From: a virus | DNA length: 54,924 nucleotides | Virus record (IMG/VR): IMGVR_UViG_3300026484_000313 | Coordinates: 1 to 54,924 of that record | Reading direction: 5' to 3' (one strand) | Shown: in pieces, positions 34,430 through 43,432 of the stretch | Numbering within the stretch: position 1 is the stretch's first letter | Layout: every line of letters starts with the position of its first letter | Notes under the pieces: generated by a model | Database searches by the model: none | The model's input: only the letters and a program-made list of their open reading frames with translations | Told to the model about the DNA's origin: nothing | Made by a program: the position numbers and the translations under genes

Positions 34430-35410
34430 ATGGCAATATTTACAAGACAAACTCTAGTATTAGCTAAATTAGAAAGCACTTATGGTGTAGATGCAAATCC
34501 TACTGTAGATGATTACATTGAAGTATTTGATGTGAATATTTCTCCTAATATGGAAACAGTAAATAGAGATCCTTATAGACAAACATTATCTCCTGTTGCA
34601 TCTCTTCCTACAAAATTTTCTACTGAGTTGTCTTTTACAGTTGAGCTTAAAGGTTCTGGATTGGATAGTAATGGTAGTGTTAGATACCCAGCAATTGGTA
34701 AATTGCTTGAAGCTTGTGGATTTACATATGAAGAAGAAACTGACTCAACTACTGGATTAACTACAAGTTATAAATTTAAGCCTATATCTAGAGATTTTGC
34801 TTCTATGACTTTTTATGTGTTTTTAGGAAATATTTTATACAAAGTTGTTGGAGCTAGAGGTTCAGTTCAAATTCAACTTGAAGCCAATCAGGTTCCTAAA
34901 CTCAATTTCAAATTTTTAGGTAAATTTATTACTCCTGAAGATGTTTCTTCAATTCCTACTATACCTGATGATGTTTTAAAATTATTCCCAACTCCACATA
35001 TTGTTAAATGTGTGAATTTGACAATGGATAGTTATGCTCCAGTTCTTTCTGCATTTGAAATTGATATGAATAATGATTTAACACAAAGAGATGATTTAAA
35101 TTCTTGCACTGGTGTTGGAGAAATATTAATAACAGGAAGAAAACCACAAGGTTCTTTAAACCCAGATATGTTTAATGCATCTAAATATGATGTTTGGACT
35201 AAATTTATAAATTGTGAGCCTGTATCTATACAAGGAAGTATTGGTAGAAAAAGCGATGGAACTTATGATGCTGGAAATGCTGTTGATATAGTTATTCCAA
35301 ATGCTGTAATGGACAAGATTGGAATAGGAGATAGGGATACAATTAGAATTTATGATATTTCTTTTGTAGCAACTGGAAATGACGATGAAGTTCAAATTAT
35401 TTTCAAATAA
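34430..35410 (+). CDS. Tail tube-like protein
   Basis: 326 residues, beta-rich. The start LAKLESTYGVDANPTVDDYIEVFDVNISP matches the opening of the phage tail tube family often seen as K-x-S-T-Y-G-x-D-x-x-P. Repeated strand pairs and the FDVNISP...RDPYRQTLS pattern fit a tube or tube-like protein. It lies directly after the capsid, before the connector genes, which is unusual because tube genes usually follow the connectors. A capsid decoration protein is the alternative. Start follows TTAGGAGGATAGTCAT. Confidence 0.65.
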   Translation: MAIFTRQTLVLAKLESTYGVDANPTVDDYIEVFDVNISPNMETVNRDPYRQTLSPVASLPTKFSTELSFTVELKGSGLDSNGSVRYPAIGKLLEACGFTYEEETDSTTGLTTSYKFKPISRDFASMTFYVFLGNILYKVVGARGSVQIQLEANQVPKLNFKFLGKFITPEDVSSIPTIPDDVLKLFPTPHIVKCVNLTMDSYAPVLSAFEIDMNNDLTQRDDLNSCTGVGEILITGRKPQGSLNPDMFNASKYDVWTKFINCEPVSIQGSIGRKSDGTYDAGNAVDIVIPNAVMDKIGIGDRDTIRIYDISFVATGNDDEVQIIFK

Positions 35411-35425
35411 TTGTGGAGGATAATT

Positions 35426-35671
35426 ATGGCATATGTTTATACTTATTTGGTAAATCGCCCAATAAATCTAGATGGAGTTAATTATCAACAAGGAGATACT
35501 TTTACAACTCAAAAGGATTTAACAAATCATATTTTTTATCAACTTGGGTATTTGAAACTTATAGACAAAAAAGAACTTGCAAATAAAACCACAAAAAAAT
35601 CTACTAAAAAAGCAAAATCTAAAAAATTAGATAACTACGAAACAAAAGTTATAAAAGGAGAAAATAAGTAG
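35426..35671 (+). CDS. Small hypothetical structural-region protein
   Basis: 81 residues. The first 50 form a small strand-rich unit (YVYTYLVNRPINLDGVNYQQGD), and the rest is a very Lys-rich tail (TTKKSTKKAKSKK). The ATG at 35426 is chosen because GTGGAGGATAATT lies just before. It sits between the tube-like and connector genes. Similar small proteins in phage head-tail regions are usually of unknown function; the basic tail could touch DNA. Confidence 0.6.
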   Translation: MAYVYTYLVNRPINLDGVNYQQGDTFTTQKDLTNHIFYQLGYLKLIDKKELANKTTKKSTKKAKSKKLDNYETKVIKGENK

Positions 35672-35684
35672 AAGGTAGTTAGAG

Positions 35685-36236
35685 ATGGATTTAGCAACTC
35701 TAAAACAAATTCTTGGTATTGATGCAACTGATACAAGTTTTGACACAATTTTAAATATCTGTATTGATAGTGCTAAAAAAGTTGTAGAAAATTATATAGG
35801 CACTAAGTTGTCAAAACAAACTTATACTGAAATTCGTAGAGGCAATGATGATTATGTGATATATCTTAAAAAAGTTCCTGTCATAGATGTTGTAGATGCG
35901 TATGTAGGAACTTCTCCTGATTTTGCAGATGCAGAAAAGATTACCAGTAATATTTTATTATTAGATAAAAAAATTGGCAAAATATTTTTCAAAAATAACA
36001 TCTTTTATAGCACTTCTTACTATAAATTCATTTATTCATATGGATACGATACAATTCCCCAAGATATTGATTATGCACTTTATTTAATTGCAATACATTT
36101 ATATAATTCATTTGATAAAATTAAAGATGGAGCTTCCAAGATACAAACCCCAGATGGCACAATTTGGTATTCTCAAGACTTCATTCCTGAACCTGCAAAA
36201 TCAATTTTAGATAAATACAAAGTGGTATCTATATAA
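35685..36236 (+). CDS. Head-tail connector protein, gp6/gp15-like adaptor
   Basis: 183 residues, mainly helical at both ends: LKQILGIDATDTSFDTILNICIDSAKKVVENYIG, then a strand-rich centre with KVPVIDVVDAYVG, and IDYALYLIAIHLYN near the end. This layout (DLK..L.I...D..I...I..A...vE.yi) is typical of the adaptor ring that binds beneath the portal in SPP1/HK97 type phages. It is placed before the other neck genes, which fits. Moderate to good confidence. Confidence 0.7.
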   Translation: MDLATLKQILGIDATDTSFDTILNICIDSAKKVVENYIGTKLSKQTYTEIRRGNDDYVIYLKKVPVIDVVDAYVGTSPDFADAEKITSNILLLDKKIGKIFFKNNIFYSTSYYKFIYSYGYDTIPQDIDYALYLIAIHLYNSFDKIKDGASKIQTPDGTIWYSQDFIPEPAKSILDKYKVVSI

Positions 36237-36237
36237 A

Positions 36238-36882
36238 ATGGTAATAAGTAATGAATTTGATTTAAAAGGTTATATTAAAGTTCTTGAAAAAATTATACAA
36301 AATTTAGATAATAAAATTTATAAGAAGGTAATGACAGATCAGTTATTAAAAGAATATAAAGATAGACTTGTAGGATTATTGTTTAAAAAGTTTTCTTTAA
36401 ATAATCTTACTCATGCAACTTCTGTATCAAATCCTTATAAAGAATTTCCTAAAATTAAATGGCAAAAGTTTGATATTCAATTAAATACCATTACAGGAAC
36501 ATATAAAAAATCAATTCAAATTATAAAAGTAGCAAAAAATAAATTTATGATTTTTACAGATGTAAAATATGCTTCTGCCATTGAATTTGGAACAATAATT
36601 AGAGCTAGAAAAAGATCTTACCTCGCTGTTCCTCTTAATCCTGAATTTTATAAGACATCTCCTACTAAACATAAATTAATTAAAGTAAGAAAGATTTTGT
36701 ATAAGAAAATTGCAAAAAATAAATATAAACCTGCTTATTTACTTACAAAACAAGTTAAAATAAAAGCTCATTATTCTTGGAAAAAGTTTAGCAAAATTGC
36801 ATTTAAAAAATACATTTTAAAGCAATTGCAAGAAAATTATTATAATACTATTGGAAAATGGTTGATAGGAGAGGATTTGTAA
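36238..36882 (+). CDS. Neck / tail completion protein, HK97 gp10-like
   Basis: 214 residues, basic. The central IFTDVKYASAIEFGT followed by RSYLAVPLNPEF resembles the conserved YAxxxEFGT and 'FLxxP' parts of the HK97 gp10 / virion morphogenesis family. Starts two bases after the connector gene's stop (TAAAATG), so translation is probably coupled. It probably joins head and tail together with the terminator protein encoded next. Moderate confidence. Confidence 0.62.
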   Translation: MVISNEFDLKGYIKVLEKIIQNLDNKIYKKVMTDQLLKEYKDRLVGLLFKKFSLNNLTHATSVSNPYKEFPKIKWQKFDIQLNTITGTYKKSIQIIKVAKNKFMIFTDVKYASAIEFGTIIRARKRSYLAVPLNPEFYKTSPTKHKLIKVRKILYKKIAKNKYKPAYLLTKQVKIKAHYSWKKFSKIAFKKYILKQLQENYYNTIGKWLIGEDL

Positions 36883-36883
36883 T

Positions 36884-37309
36884 ATGGCAGTAAAAACAGA
36901 AATCATAAACAACTTAATCAAAAAATTCAAGGATTTAGGCACATTTAAAGTTGTTGAAAGAGGTATAGAAAAAATTTCAAATTATAAAAAGTTATATTTT
37001 CCTGCATTATTTATTAATTCTTACAAAACAGAAAAGAATGATAGTTTATCTGGATATCAAAGACAAGTTAGAAAATTATATCTAGCTTTAGTGATAGTTG
37101 AACAAACAAAATCAGATTATTATGAGCGTCTAGATGAGCTTGAAAATACTGTAATAAATTTTATTGAAAATATATGTCAGCCAACAGATATACATTCCAA
37201 TGTTTTAAAAATAGAATATATTGATAGTGAAGAAAAAATTAACGACGAACATCTTGATGGACTCATTTCTATTACTATTTTAATTACTATAGATTATTAT
37301 GAAAATTAA
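36884..37309 (+). CDS. Tail terminator-like protein
   Basis: 141 residues. Alternating helix and strand with a long YFPALFINSYKTE strand, KLYLALVIVEQT strand and a final DGLISITILITIDYYEN strand, the layout of gpU/gp17-type tail terminators. It follows the gp10-like gene by one base and precedes the tail chaperone pair, the usual place. Its role is to cap the tube and fix tail length. Call is by fold pattern and context. Confidence 0.6.
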   Translation: MAVKTEIINNLIKKFKDLGTFKVVERGIEKISNYKKLYFPALFINSYKTEKNDSLSGYQRQVRKLYLALVIVEQTKSDYYERLDELENTVINFIENICQPTDIHSNVLKIEYIDSEEKINDEHLDGLISITILITIDYYEN

Positions 37310-37330
37310 CGAAGCGAAGGAGGAGTAGGT

Positions 37331-37609
37331 ATGTTTCAGAAAGAAGTAGAACTTTCTACAGGAGAAAAAATCATTGTAAAACCATTAACTTGGAAACAAA
37401 TAAAACAACATAGATTACTTTCTTTACTTACAAATATTGCTAAAGAAGTGCAAAATCAAGGAGAGAATGCAGTAATTCCAATAGATGAGGATTTAATTGA
37501 TAAAGTTGTTAGATTAGTTATAGGTCCTAAAGTAGATGAACTTCCATTTGAAGATGTATTAAAAATATTTAACACCGTTATAGAAATTACATATCTCCCC
37601 CAGAACTAA
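37331..37609 (+). CDS. Tail assembly chaperone, short form (gpG-like)
   Basis: 92 residues: FQKEVELSTGEKIIVKPLTWKQIK opening, then a helical region. This opening matches phage tail assembly chaperones that bind the tape measure. It lies just before the tape measure gene and overlaps, in the -1 frame, a second open frame that runs on to 38034. A CTCCCCC run at 37595-37601 and a long hairpin downstream suggest that a fraction of ribosomes shift to make a longer product. The start follows GGAGGAGTAGGT. Confidence 0.75.
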   Translation: MFQKEVELSTGEKIIVKPLTWKQIKQHRLLSLLTNIAKEVQNQGENAVIPIDEDLIDKVVRLVIGPKVDELPFEDVLKIFNTVIEITYLPQN

Positions 37610-37648
37610 AAAGGGAAGTTGAGGTGGCTTTCCGCCTCAGCTTCTCTT
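37594..37648 (+). promoter_or_regulatory. Probable programmed -1 frameshift signal
   Basis: The reading frame passes ctc-ccc-c (37595-37601), where tRNA on CCC can slip back onto CCC. A 17-bp stem (37611-37627 with 37632-37648, three G-U pairs, loop CTTT) begins about 10 bases later, right spacing to stimulate a slip. The -1 frame is open from 37573 to 38034. The heptamer is not a classic X-XXY-YYZ site. Confidence 0.7.
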
Positions 37649-38034
37649 CTTCTAATTCACAATTCCCTTCCTGTAAAGATTGTATAGAAAAAAAGTTGTA
37701 TAAGGAGCGTAATTGTTCAGGTAATCTTTTTGATTTAAAACCTGTAATTCGTGATAAAGATTATTATATTATTATTGATAACAAATTTAAAATAAATTAT
37801 TGTCCTAATATTTTATTTGCTAAAGAAGATATTCAATTTTTATTATCTATTTATGCATTTTTTGAGAGAGGGTTTTTACCATTTGAGGGAAGTATTTTAG
37901 ATCAACCTTATTGGGTTATTGAACTTTTTCAAATGCTTAATATAATAAAAGCAGAGCTAGAAGAAAAAGAGCTTAATTCCGGTGCTCTTCAAAATTCTAT
38001 AGCTACTACATCTAATTTCTCCTCTATGAGGTAA
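37600..38034 (+). CDS. Tail assembly chaperone, -1 frameshift extension (gpT-like part)
   Basis: Downstream part of the long tail chaperone, read after slipping near 37600; the fused product would be about 234 residues (90 + 144). It begins PELKREVEVAFRLSFS and holds a cysteine set (SCKDC, RNC, NYCPN) that could bind zinc. An independent start at GTG 37624 is possible, but it lies within the hairpin stem and has only a weak site. The final bases overlap the tape-measure ribosome binding site (ATGAGGTAATTT). Frameshift rather than independent start is inferred from frame, hairpin and gene position. Confidence 0.7.
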   Translation, partial: PELKREVEVAFRLSFSSSNSQFPSCKDCIEKKLYKERNCSGNLFDLKPVIRDKDYYIIIDNKFKINYCPNILFAKEDIQFLLSIYAFFERGFLPFEGSILDQPYWVIELFQMLNIIKAELEEKELNSGALQNSIATTSNFSSMR

Positions 38035-38039
38035 TTTAA

Positions 38040-41000
38040 ATGGCTTATGAAGTAAAAGTTGTTTTAAATCTAGAAGACAATGTTAAAAAGAAGTTAGAAA
38101 AAGTTTTACAAGATTTTAAGCAATTAGAAAGAACATTATCAAAAGTTGCAAATACATTTAATAAAATAACAAAGTCTTATGATAATTTAGCTTCTTCATT
38201 TGATAATTTAAATAAAATTATGAGTTTTACACAAAATAAGGTTTCTTCTGTATCTAAATCAGCTCAAAGCATAGCTGATAGATTAAGCAGAACATCTCAG
38301 GAAATAGATAAAACTTCTTCTAGTTTGCAAGCATTTACTAATATTTTAAAGAAAAATGAAAATGTAGTTGGTAATGTGAATACAGCTTACGAGCAATTTA
38401 TTAGCAATTTGAAAGAATTTTGGGATAGATTTGGTGCGGTTGCTGTTGCTTTTACTATTCTGTATAGGCTATTTAATTTAATTGAAAATGCAATTTCATC
38501 TGCAACAGATAGAATAATTCAAGGTATTCAATATTTTGATGATTATACATCTGCAATTAATAGATATGCTTTAATGTTGAAATTAGCAGTAAATAATGCA
38601 CTTTCATTCAGTCAAGCATTGAAATTAGCAACTGATACAATAAATGCTGTTAGATTAGCATCTCTTAATGCTTTAACTGGATTTCAAGAAGTAATTACAG
38701 GTTTAGATGAACTTGCACAACAAGGAATTTATATTTCCTCTGCACTTGCTAAACCATTTACAGATTTTGTAGATTTAACAGTTATGATTGCTCAAACAAC
38801 AGGTTCTACTTTATTGCAAGTAAGACAAGAGTTATCTGCTTTAATGACTGGTTCTGCAAGAGCATCTAACCAAATGGTTAGATTTCTTAAAAATTTAGGA
38901 ATGACTGACAAGCAAATTAAGGATTTATACAACAAACTTTTATCTTTGGATAATCCTTCAAAAAGATTTGCACAATTAATTATTTATCTTGATAAGTATA
39001 TTTCCCAATTTAAAGATAATTTATTTAACCTCAATTTTGATAGAGCAGTTAATAGATTTTCCAACTTGATAAATATTTTATCTTCTTTCTCAATTCAACT
39101 TGTGAATTTACAAAGAACAGGGAAAGCATTTAGCAATGTATTTGCTAAGATATTTAATGATTTATATCAGCGTTTTATCAATGTAGATATCTATAAAAAG
39201 ATAAATAAATTACAGCTTCAAATGTATCAAGCAATTATTGATGGTAATTTAACCACAGCTAAAGCTTTATTTGACAAAATCCAAAAATTACAAGCCCAAT
39301 TATTCACTCCTGAAGCTAAAACTTACATAAAAGATATGGCACATTTATACAATTTACTTGCAGATGCTCTTAAAGGAGTTGTAGCAGTTTTAGGAGCTGT
39401 TATATCATTTCTTTTAAAAGTTATTAGATATATAGATATCGTTTATCAAGTTATTAAAAAATTAGTTAGTATTTTATACGATGCTAATCCTGTATTAAAA
39501 ATATTTGTATCTATATTAGGACAAGTTTTAAGCACTGTTTTACCACTTGCAACTGCAATGTTTATTTTATATAAATCCGTTAGATTAGCTACAAATGCTC
39601 TTATAGCTTTTTATACATTGGGAGCCACAAGATTATTACCTTTATTAACAAGAATTAGAACAGCAATTGCAGGTATAGGAGCTGTTTTATCTGCTGAATT
39701 CTTACCTGTAATAGCTGGATTATTAACAGTAGTTGGTGGAATTTATGGTGCATTAAAAATAACTGGAAAATGGGAAGGAGTTAAAGACAAAATTGTTTCT
39801 GGTTTAAGAGAGATTAAAAACGAAATAGCAGAATTATTTGGATTTGGAGAAAAAGATATAAATAAATTATTTGGTAAAGGAGATTTTAAATCTTTAGTTG
39901 AAGCATTAGAGAGTGGTAGGGAAAATTTTGAAGCAATTATCAATTCTTACAAAGATTTAATAGGTAAATATAAAAGTGTTATATCACAATTACAGACTTT
40001 AGGTGTGGATAAAGTTTCTTACACTGCAATATTACCACCTCCTAGCACTTTTGAGAAGTTTAAAGCTTTTATGTCTAATATCAAAAAAGTTGCGAAAGAT
40101 ACATTTGATTTGGGAACTATAAATGTTATTCCGAAACTATCAATTGTAATAGATAAATATAAATTATTACAAGATGCAATTAATAAGACAGAGCAAGCAA
40201 TTAAGAGACTTATAAAAGGTTTTGTTGATGGTAAAGTTGATTTAAAAGAATTTAAATTTGAACTTTATGATTTGGTTTTACAATTATATTCTTTGAAAAA
40301 ACAATTAATTTTGTCTAAGTTAGGGTTTGATAAACTTTTAATGAAGATTGAAGATTTTAAAGCAAGTATTAATAATTTAAAAGTTGATAATCTTGATAAT
40401 GTAATTAACCAATTCAAATCTTTAAACAGCAAAATTAAACAAGTGTTAAATGAACTTGCTGGGAAAGATTATTTATCAAATGAATATTTGAAGCTTAAAA
40501 AGAAATTTAAAAGTTTATCTCAAAGTTTAGCTTCAGGATTGAGATCTGTTATAGATACTTTAAGAACTCAATTTAAAGATTTTAAAACTAAAGGTGTTTT
40601 TGATGAAAAAGAATTTAATAAATTACTCATAGATATTATTTTGGTTCAAAAAGCAATTTCAAAACTCAAAAACACTCCTCTGGAAAGCTTATCTAATAAA
40701 TTGCAAATGCAATTAAATATTTTAAAACAAAATATTATAAATTGGAGAATTACAATTAGTTTAGTAAATGAATTTAGAAATAAGATTGATGAGTTAAAGC
40801 AGAAATTAAAGGAATTATCAGATAACTTTAATAAAGGCATAAAGTTATCTGTATCTTATCAAGAACTTATAAATGCTAGAAATACATTAGCACAATTAAT
40901 TCAAGAAGCTGAAAACGGTAAATATGCTAAGTTGAAAATATTTGATGTTAAAGATATTAAGCAAGCTAAAAGACTGTTAGATGAATATGATAGAAAAATT

Positions 41001-41624
41001 AAAGAAATCCAAGAGCAAACAAAAGGCGGACAAGCTTTCTTTGATGTATTTAAAAAATATTCAGATAGAATGTATTTACAAATAAAAATGACAAAACAAT
41101 TTGCTCAGACAGCATTACAAACTATTAATGCTTTTGAACAGCAAACTGCTAATATTTTATATGATGCATTTACAGGAAGATTGAGAACTTTTAAAGACTA
41201 TGCAAATGCTTTATCTAATGCTTTATTACAAATTTTATCTCAAGTAATAGCTAAAATGATTGTTGCTAAAACTATCTCAGCTATAGTAGCAAGTGCAAAT
41301 GGAAATGTGCTTAAAGGTGGAATTAAATTTTTTGCAAATGGTGGAATTGTTAGAGAACCAACTATAGGTGTTGTTGGAGAAGGAAAATACAACGAAGCAA
41401 TAGTTCCTCTTCCTGATGGAAGACATATTCCAGCAATTGTAAAAGCTCCACAGCAACAACCAGTGCATAATAATATAGTTTTACAAATCCAAGCTATAGA
41501 TGCTCAATCAATTGTTGAATTTGAGCGAAGAACTGGAGCTATTTCTGGAATTGTTAGAGAAGCAATTACTAAAGATATGCAAAATAACGGAATGATCCGT
41601 CGTAGTATAAAATCATATTTTTAA
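38040..41624 (+). CDS. Tape measure protein
   Basis: 1194 residues, the longest complete gene. N-terminal coiled coil (about 1-120), hydrophobic segments near 135-150, 440-465 and 480-580 that may cross the membrane on DNA entry, long helical repeats to 1080, and a C-terminal GGIVREPTIGVVGEGKYNEAIVPLPDG segment typical of tape measures. At about 1.5 angstrom per residue, the family rule, it suggests a tail near 180 nm. Its place after the chaperone pair is diagnostic. Confident. Confidence 0.92.
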   Translation: MAYEVKVVLNLEDNVKKKLEKVLQDFKQLERTLSKVANTFNKITKSYDNLASSFDNLNKIMSFTQNKVSSVSKSAQSIADRLSRTSQEIDKTSSSLQAFTNILKKNENVVGNVNTAYEQFISNLKEFWDRFGAVAVAFTILYRLFNLIENAISSATDRIIQGIQYFDDYTSAINRYALMLKLAVNNALSFSQALKLATDTINAVRLASLNALTGFQEVITGLDELAQQGIYISSALAKPFTDFVDLTVMIAQTTGSTLLQVRQELSALMTGSARASNQMVRFLKNLGMTDKQIKDLYNKLLSLDNPSKRFAQLIIYLDKYISQFKDNLFNLNFDRAVNRFSNLINILSSFSIQLVNLQRTGKAFSNVFAKIFNDLYQRFINVDIYKKINKLQLQMYQAIIDGNLTTAKALFDKIQKLQAQLFTPEAKTYIKDMAHLYNLLADALKGVVAVLGAVISFLLKVIRYIDIVYQVIKKLVSILYDANPVLKIFVSILGQVLSTVLPLATAMFILYKSVRLATNALIAFYTLGATRLLPLLTRIRTAIAGIGAVLSAEFLPVIAGLLTVVGGIYGALKITGKWEGVKDKIVSGLREIKNEIAELFGFGEKDINKLFGKGDFKSLVEALESGRENFEAIINSYKDLIGKYKSVISQLQTLGVDKVSYTAILPPPSTFEKFKAFMSNIKKVAKDTFDLGTINVIPKLSIVIDKYKLLQDAINKTEQAIKRLIKGFVDGKVDLKEFKFELYDLVLQLYSLKKQLILSKLGFDKLLMKIEDFKASINNLKVDNLDNVINQFKSLNSKIKQVLNELAGKDYLSNEYLKLKKKFKSLSQSLASGLRSVIDTLRTQFKDFKTKGVFDEKEFNKLLIDIILVQKAISKLKNTPLESLSNKLQMQLNILKQNIINWRITISLVNEFRNKIDELKQKLKELSDNFNKGIKLSVSYQELINARNTLAQLIQEAENGKYAKLKIFDVKDIKQAKRLLDEYDRKIKEIQEQTKGGQAFFDVFKKYSDRMYLQIKMTKQFAQTALQTINAFEQQTANILYDAFTGRLRTFKDYANALSNALLQILSQVIAKMIVAKTISAIVASANGNVLKGGIKFFANGGIVREPTIGVVGEGKYNEAIVPLPDGRHIPAIVKAPQQQPVHNNIVLQIQAIDAQSIVEFERRTGAISGIVREAITKDMQNNGMIRRSIKSYF

Positions 41625-41649
41625 TTAACAAATTTGCAGAGGTTATTAG

Positions 41650-42216
41650 ATGTTAGTATATCCTGAATATCCATTACCAAATACTCCAATAAAATGTATA
41701 ACAATACATGATATACTTAAGAGTGAGATTTCTTTTGGATTTACATATAAAAGAAGACGAAGTTTTAGAAGAAAAAGACAGTTTATTTTATCATATTCTT
41801 GGCTAAAACCTAACGAAGTTGAAATATTACAAAACTTTTACAATGAAGTTCAAGAAAGTGATGGATATTTTTACTATATATCTCATACAAAATATTCTTG
41901 GAAAAATGAATATGTTGCAAAAGTAATTGATACATCTGTTATTCAATATGAACTCCCATTATATAAATGGGAAGAGTTAATTATTTATGTTAATGGTGTG
42001 GAAGTATATGATTATGAAATCATAAATAGCTATCCAAGAGCAGTTGTTAAGTTTAATTCATCTTTGAATTTAGGTGATTTAATTACTTGCTCTTTTAAAA
42101 ATGCAAATGTATGTTTAATATGTGAGTTTGATGAAAATTCTATGGGATTAGAACATTTAGTAGCTGGTTATTCTAATATTGGAGATTTAAAAATAAATGA
42201 AGTATTAAATTATTAA
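41650..42216 (+). CDS. Minor tail protein after the tape measure (distal-tail-like)
   Basis: 188 residues. FRRKRQFILSYSWLKPNEVEILQNFYNEVQESDGYFYYI resembles the start of tail proteins that read 'x-F-x-x-x-x-x-x-L-x-x-F-Y-x-x-R-x-G'. Its second half is beta-rich. The N-terminal part is similar to residues 25-80 of the protein at 43433, so the two may share an ancestor. The location right after the tape measure suggests the distal tail or tip. The exact family is not certain. Confidence 0.6.
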   Translation: MLVYPEYPLPNTPIKCITIHDILKSEISFGFTYKRRRSFRRKRQFILSYSWLKPNEVEILQNFYNEVQESDGYFYYISHTKYSWKNEYVAKVIDTSVIQYELPLYKWEELIIYVNGVEVYDYEIINSYPRAVVKFNSSLNLGDLITCSFKNANVCLICEFDENSMGLEHLVAGYSNIGDLKINEVLNY

Positions 42217-42227
42217 AGAGGTATAAA

Positions 42228-42704
42228 ATGGGAATACAAATTACTGTTGGTTCTGCGGTTTTAGAAAATCTTGCATCTAAAGATTTATCTAATGTGCCTA
42301 ATAATGATTTTTTAAAAAAGATTTTAGATGTTGATGGGCAAGGAAGTGGATTAGATGCAGATTTAGTTAGAGGACTTCCTGCTGATTTCTCCGCAAATTT
42401 ATCTGAAAGTGGCTATCAAAAATTACCTAGTGGTTTAATTATACAGTGGGGAATTTATGATACACTTACAAATACAAGTGGAAGCACTGCAGAAGGCTCA
42501 GTTTCATTTCCCATAGCTTTTCCTAATCAATGTTTCCAAGTAATTGCAAATCCTGTAAATGTCCCAAATGATGTTTGGGGTGCTGTTAGTGTTCGTATAG
42601 TTTCTGTAGATACTTCATCTTTTACTTATAACATAGATACAACAGATCCAAATCAACACATTACAAAGAATGTTAGAATAAGATATATAGCAATTGGGTA
42701 TTAG
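42228..42704 (+). CDS. Tail fibre tip-like protein with gp53-type C-terminal domain
   Basis: 158 residues. Middle segment GSGLDADLVRGLPADFS is the SGLDAD-type connector of fibre proteins. From about residue 66, YQKLPSGLIIQWG, VSFPIAFPNQCFQVI and the final VRIRYIAIGY match the beta-sandwich found at the ends of many tail fibres (lpSGliiQWG ... sFPiaFp ... iAIGy). Without a long shaft it may sit on another fibre or tip. It is followed by a fibre-assembly-like gene. The same GLDAD motif occurs in the protein at 47293. Confidence 0.72.
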   Translation: MGIQITVGSAVLENLASKDLSNVPNNDFLKKILDVDGQGSGLDADLVRGLPADFSANLSESGYQKLPSGLIIQWGIYDTLTNTSGSTAEGSVSFPIAFPNQCFQVIANPVNVPNDVWGAVSVRIVSVDTSSFTYNIDTTDPNQHITKNVRIRYIAIGY

Positions 42705-42713
42705 GGGGATATA

Positions 42714-43421
42714 ATGGCAAAATATGTAGTTTTAGATGAAAAAGGATTTCCTAAAGCTTTTTATGACTCTAAAATTAATAATTACATTCCCTGTAATGCT
42801 ATATTAATATCTGAAGAAGTATGGAAAACTTTAATTGAAAATCAAGGGAAGGTTGTTTATTTTAAAAATGAGATAATAAATATTGAAAACAAAATATGGG
42901 ACGAACAAAATAAAATATGGAGAGATAAAACAGAAGAAGAGCTTTTAGAAGAAGAGAGATATAAAAAATTAATTGAATTAGATATACTAACAACTAATTA
43001 TATTTTAAAAAATTATTCTGATGTAAAGCAAAAATCAGATTTGGCAGATAAAGAGTATTTTGGAGCCGCTTTGTTAATGGCAAATCCAAATTATACTACT
43101 GATGAAATTTATAGAAAAGTTGGTGAGTATGCAAATCAATTATTAGATAATTTTTATAAGGAAATTCAAGAAGGAACTGAACATTGTCCAGCAATTATTT
43201 TAACTAAATTTTTAGATGAGATTTTACAAAAGTTGCCTGAAAGTGAAAGATTTTATTGGGAACAATTAATTAAAGTTGGTGTTAGAACAGCTTGGGTTCA
43301 ATTAGTAAAAGATAAATATAGAAAGTTAAAAGAACAAATATTAAATATATCTACTTTAGATGAGTTGAAATCTGTAAATATAACAGAAGCAGATTTTCCA
43401 TTATTTCCTAAATTCCAATAG
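42714..43421 (+). CDS. Fibre assembly-like (Tfa-type) protein
   Basis: 235 residues. The start YVVLDEKGFPKAFYDSKINNYIPCNAILISEEVWKTLIENQGK follows the tail fibre assembly pattern (strand, GF.xAFY, IP..AI.IS...W..L). It continues with a helical acidic second half (KSDLADKEYFGAALLMAN...). Such proteins help fold or trim the fibre encoded next to them, here the gp53-like protein. Stop-to-start gap is small and the site is GGGGGATATA. Moderate confidence. Confidence 0.65.
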   Translation: MAKYVVLDEKGFPKAFYDSKINNYIPCNAILISEEVWKTLIENQGKVVYFKNEIINIENKIWDEQNKIWRDKTEEELLEEERYKKLIELDILTTNYILKNYSDVKQKSDLADKEYFGAALLMANPNYTTDEIYRKVGEYANQLLDNFYKEIQEGTEHCPAIILTKFLDEILQKLPESERFYWEQLIKVGVRTAWVQLVKDKYRKLKEQILNISTLDELKSVNITEADFPLFPKFQ

Positions 43422-43432
43422 GAGATATTTAA

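Noticed and set aside
37611-37648. Hairpin in the tail chaperone region as a terminator
   Set aside because: No U-tract follows, and it lies in the middle of a -1 open frame; a frameshift stimulator fits better.
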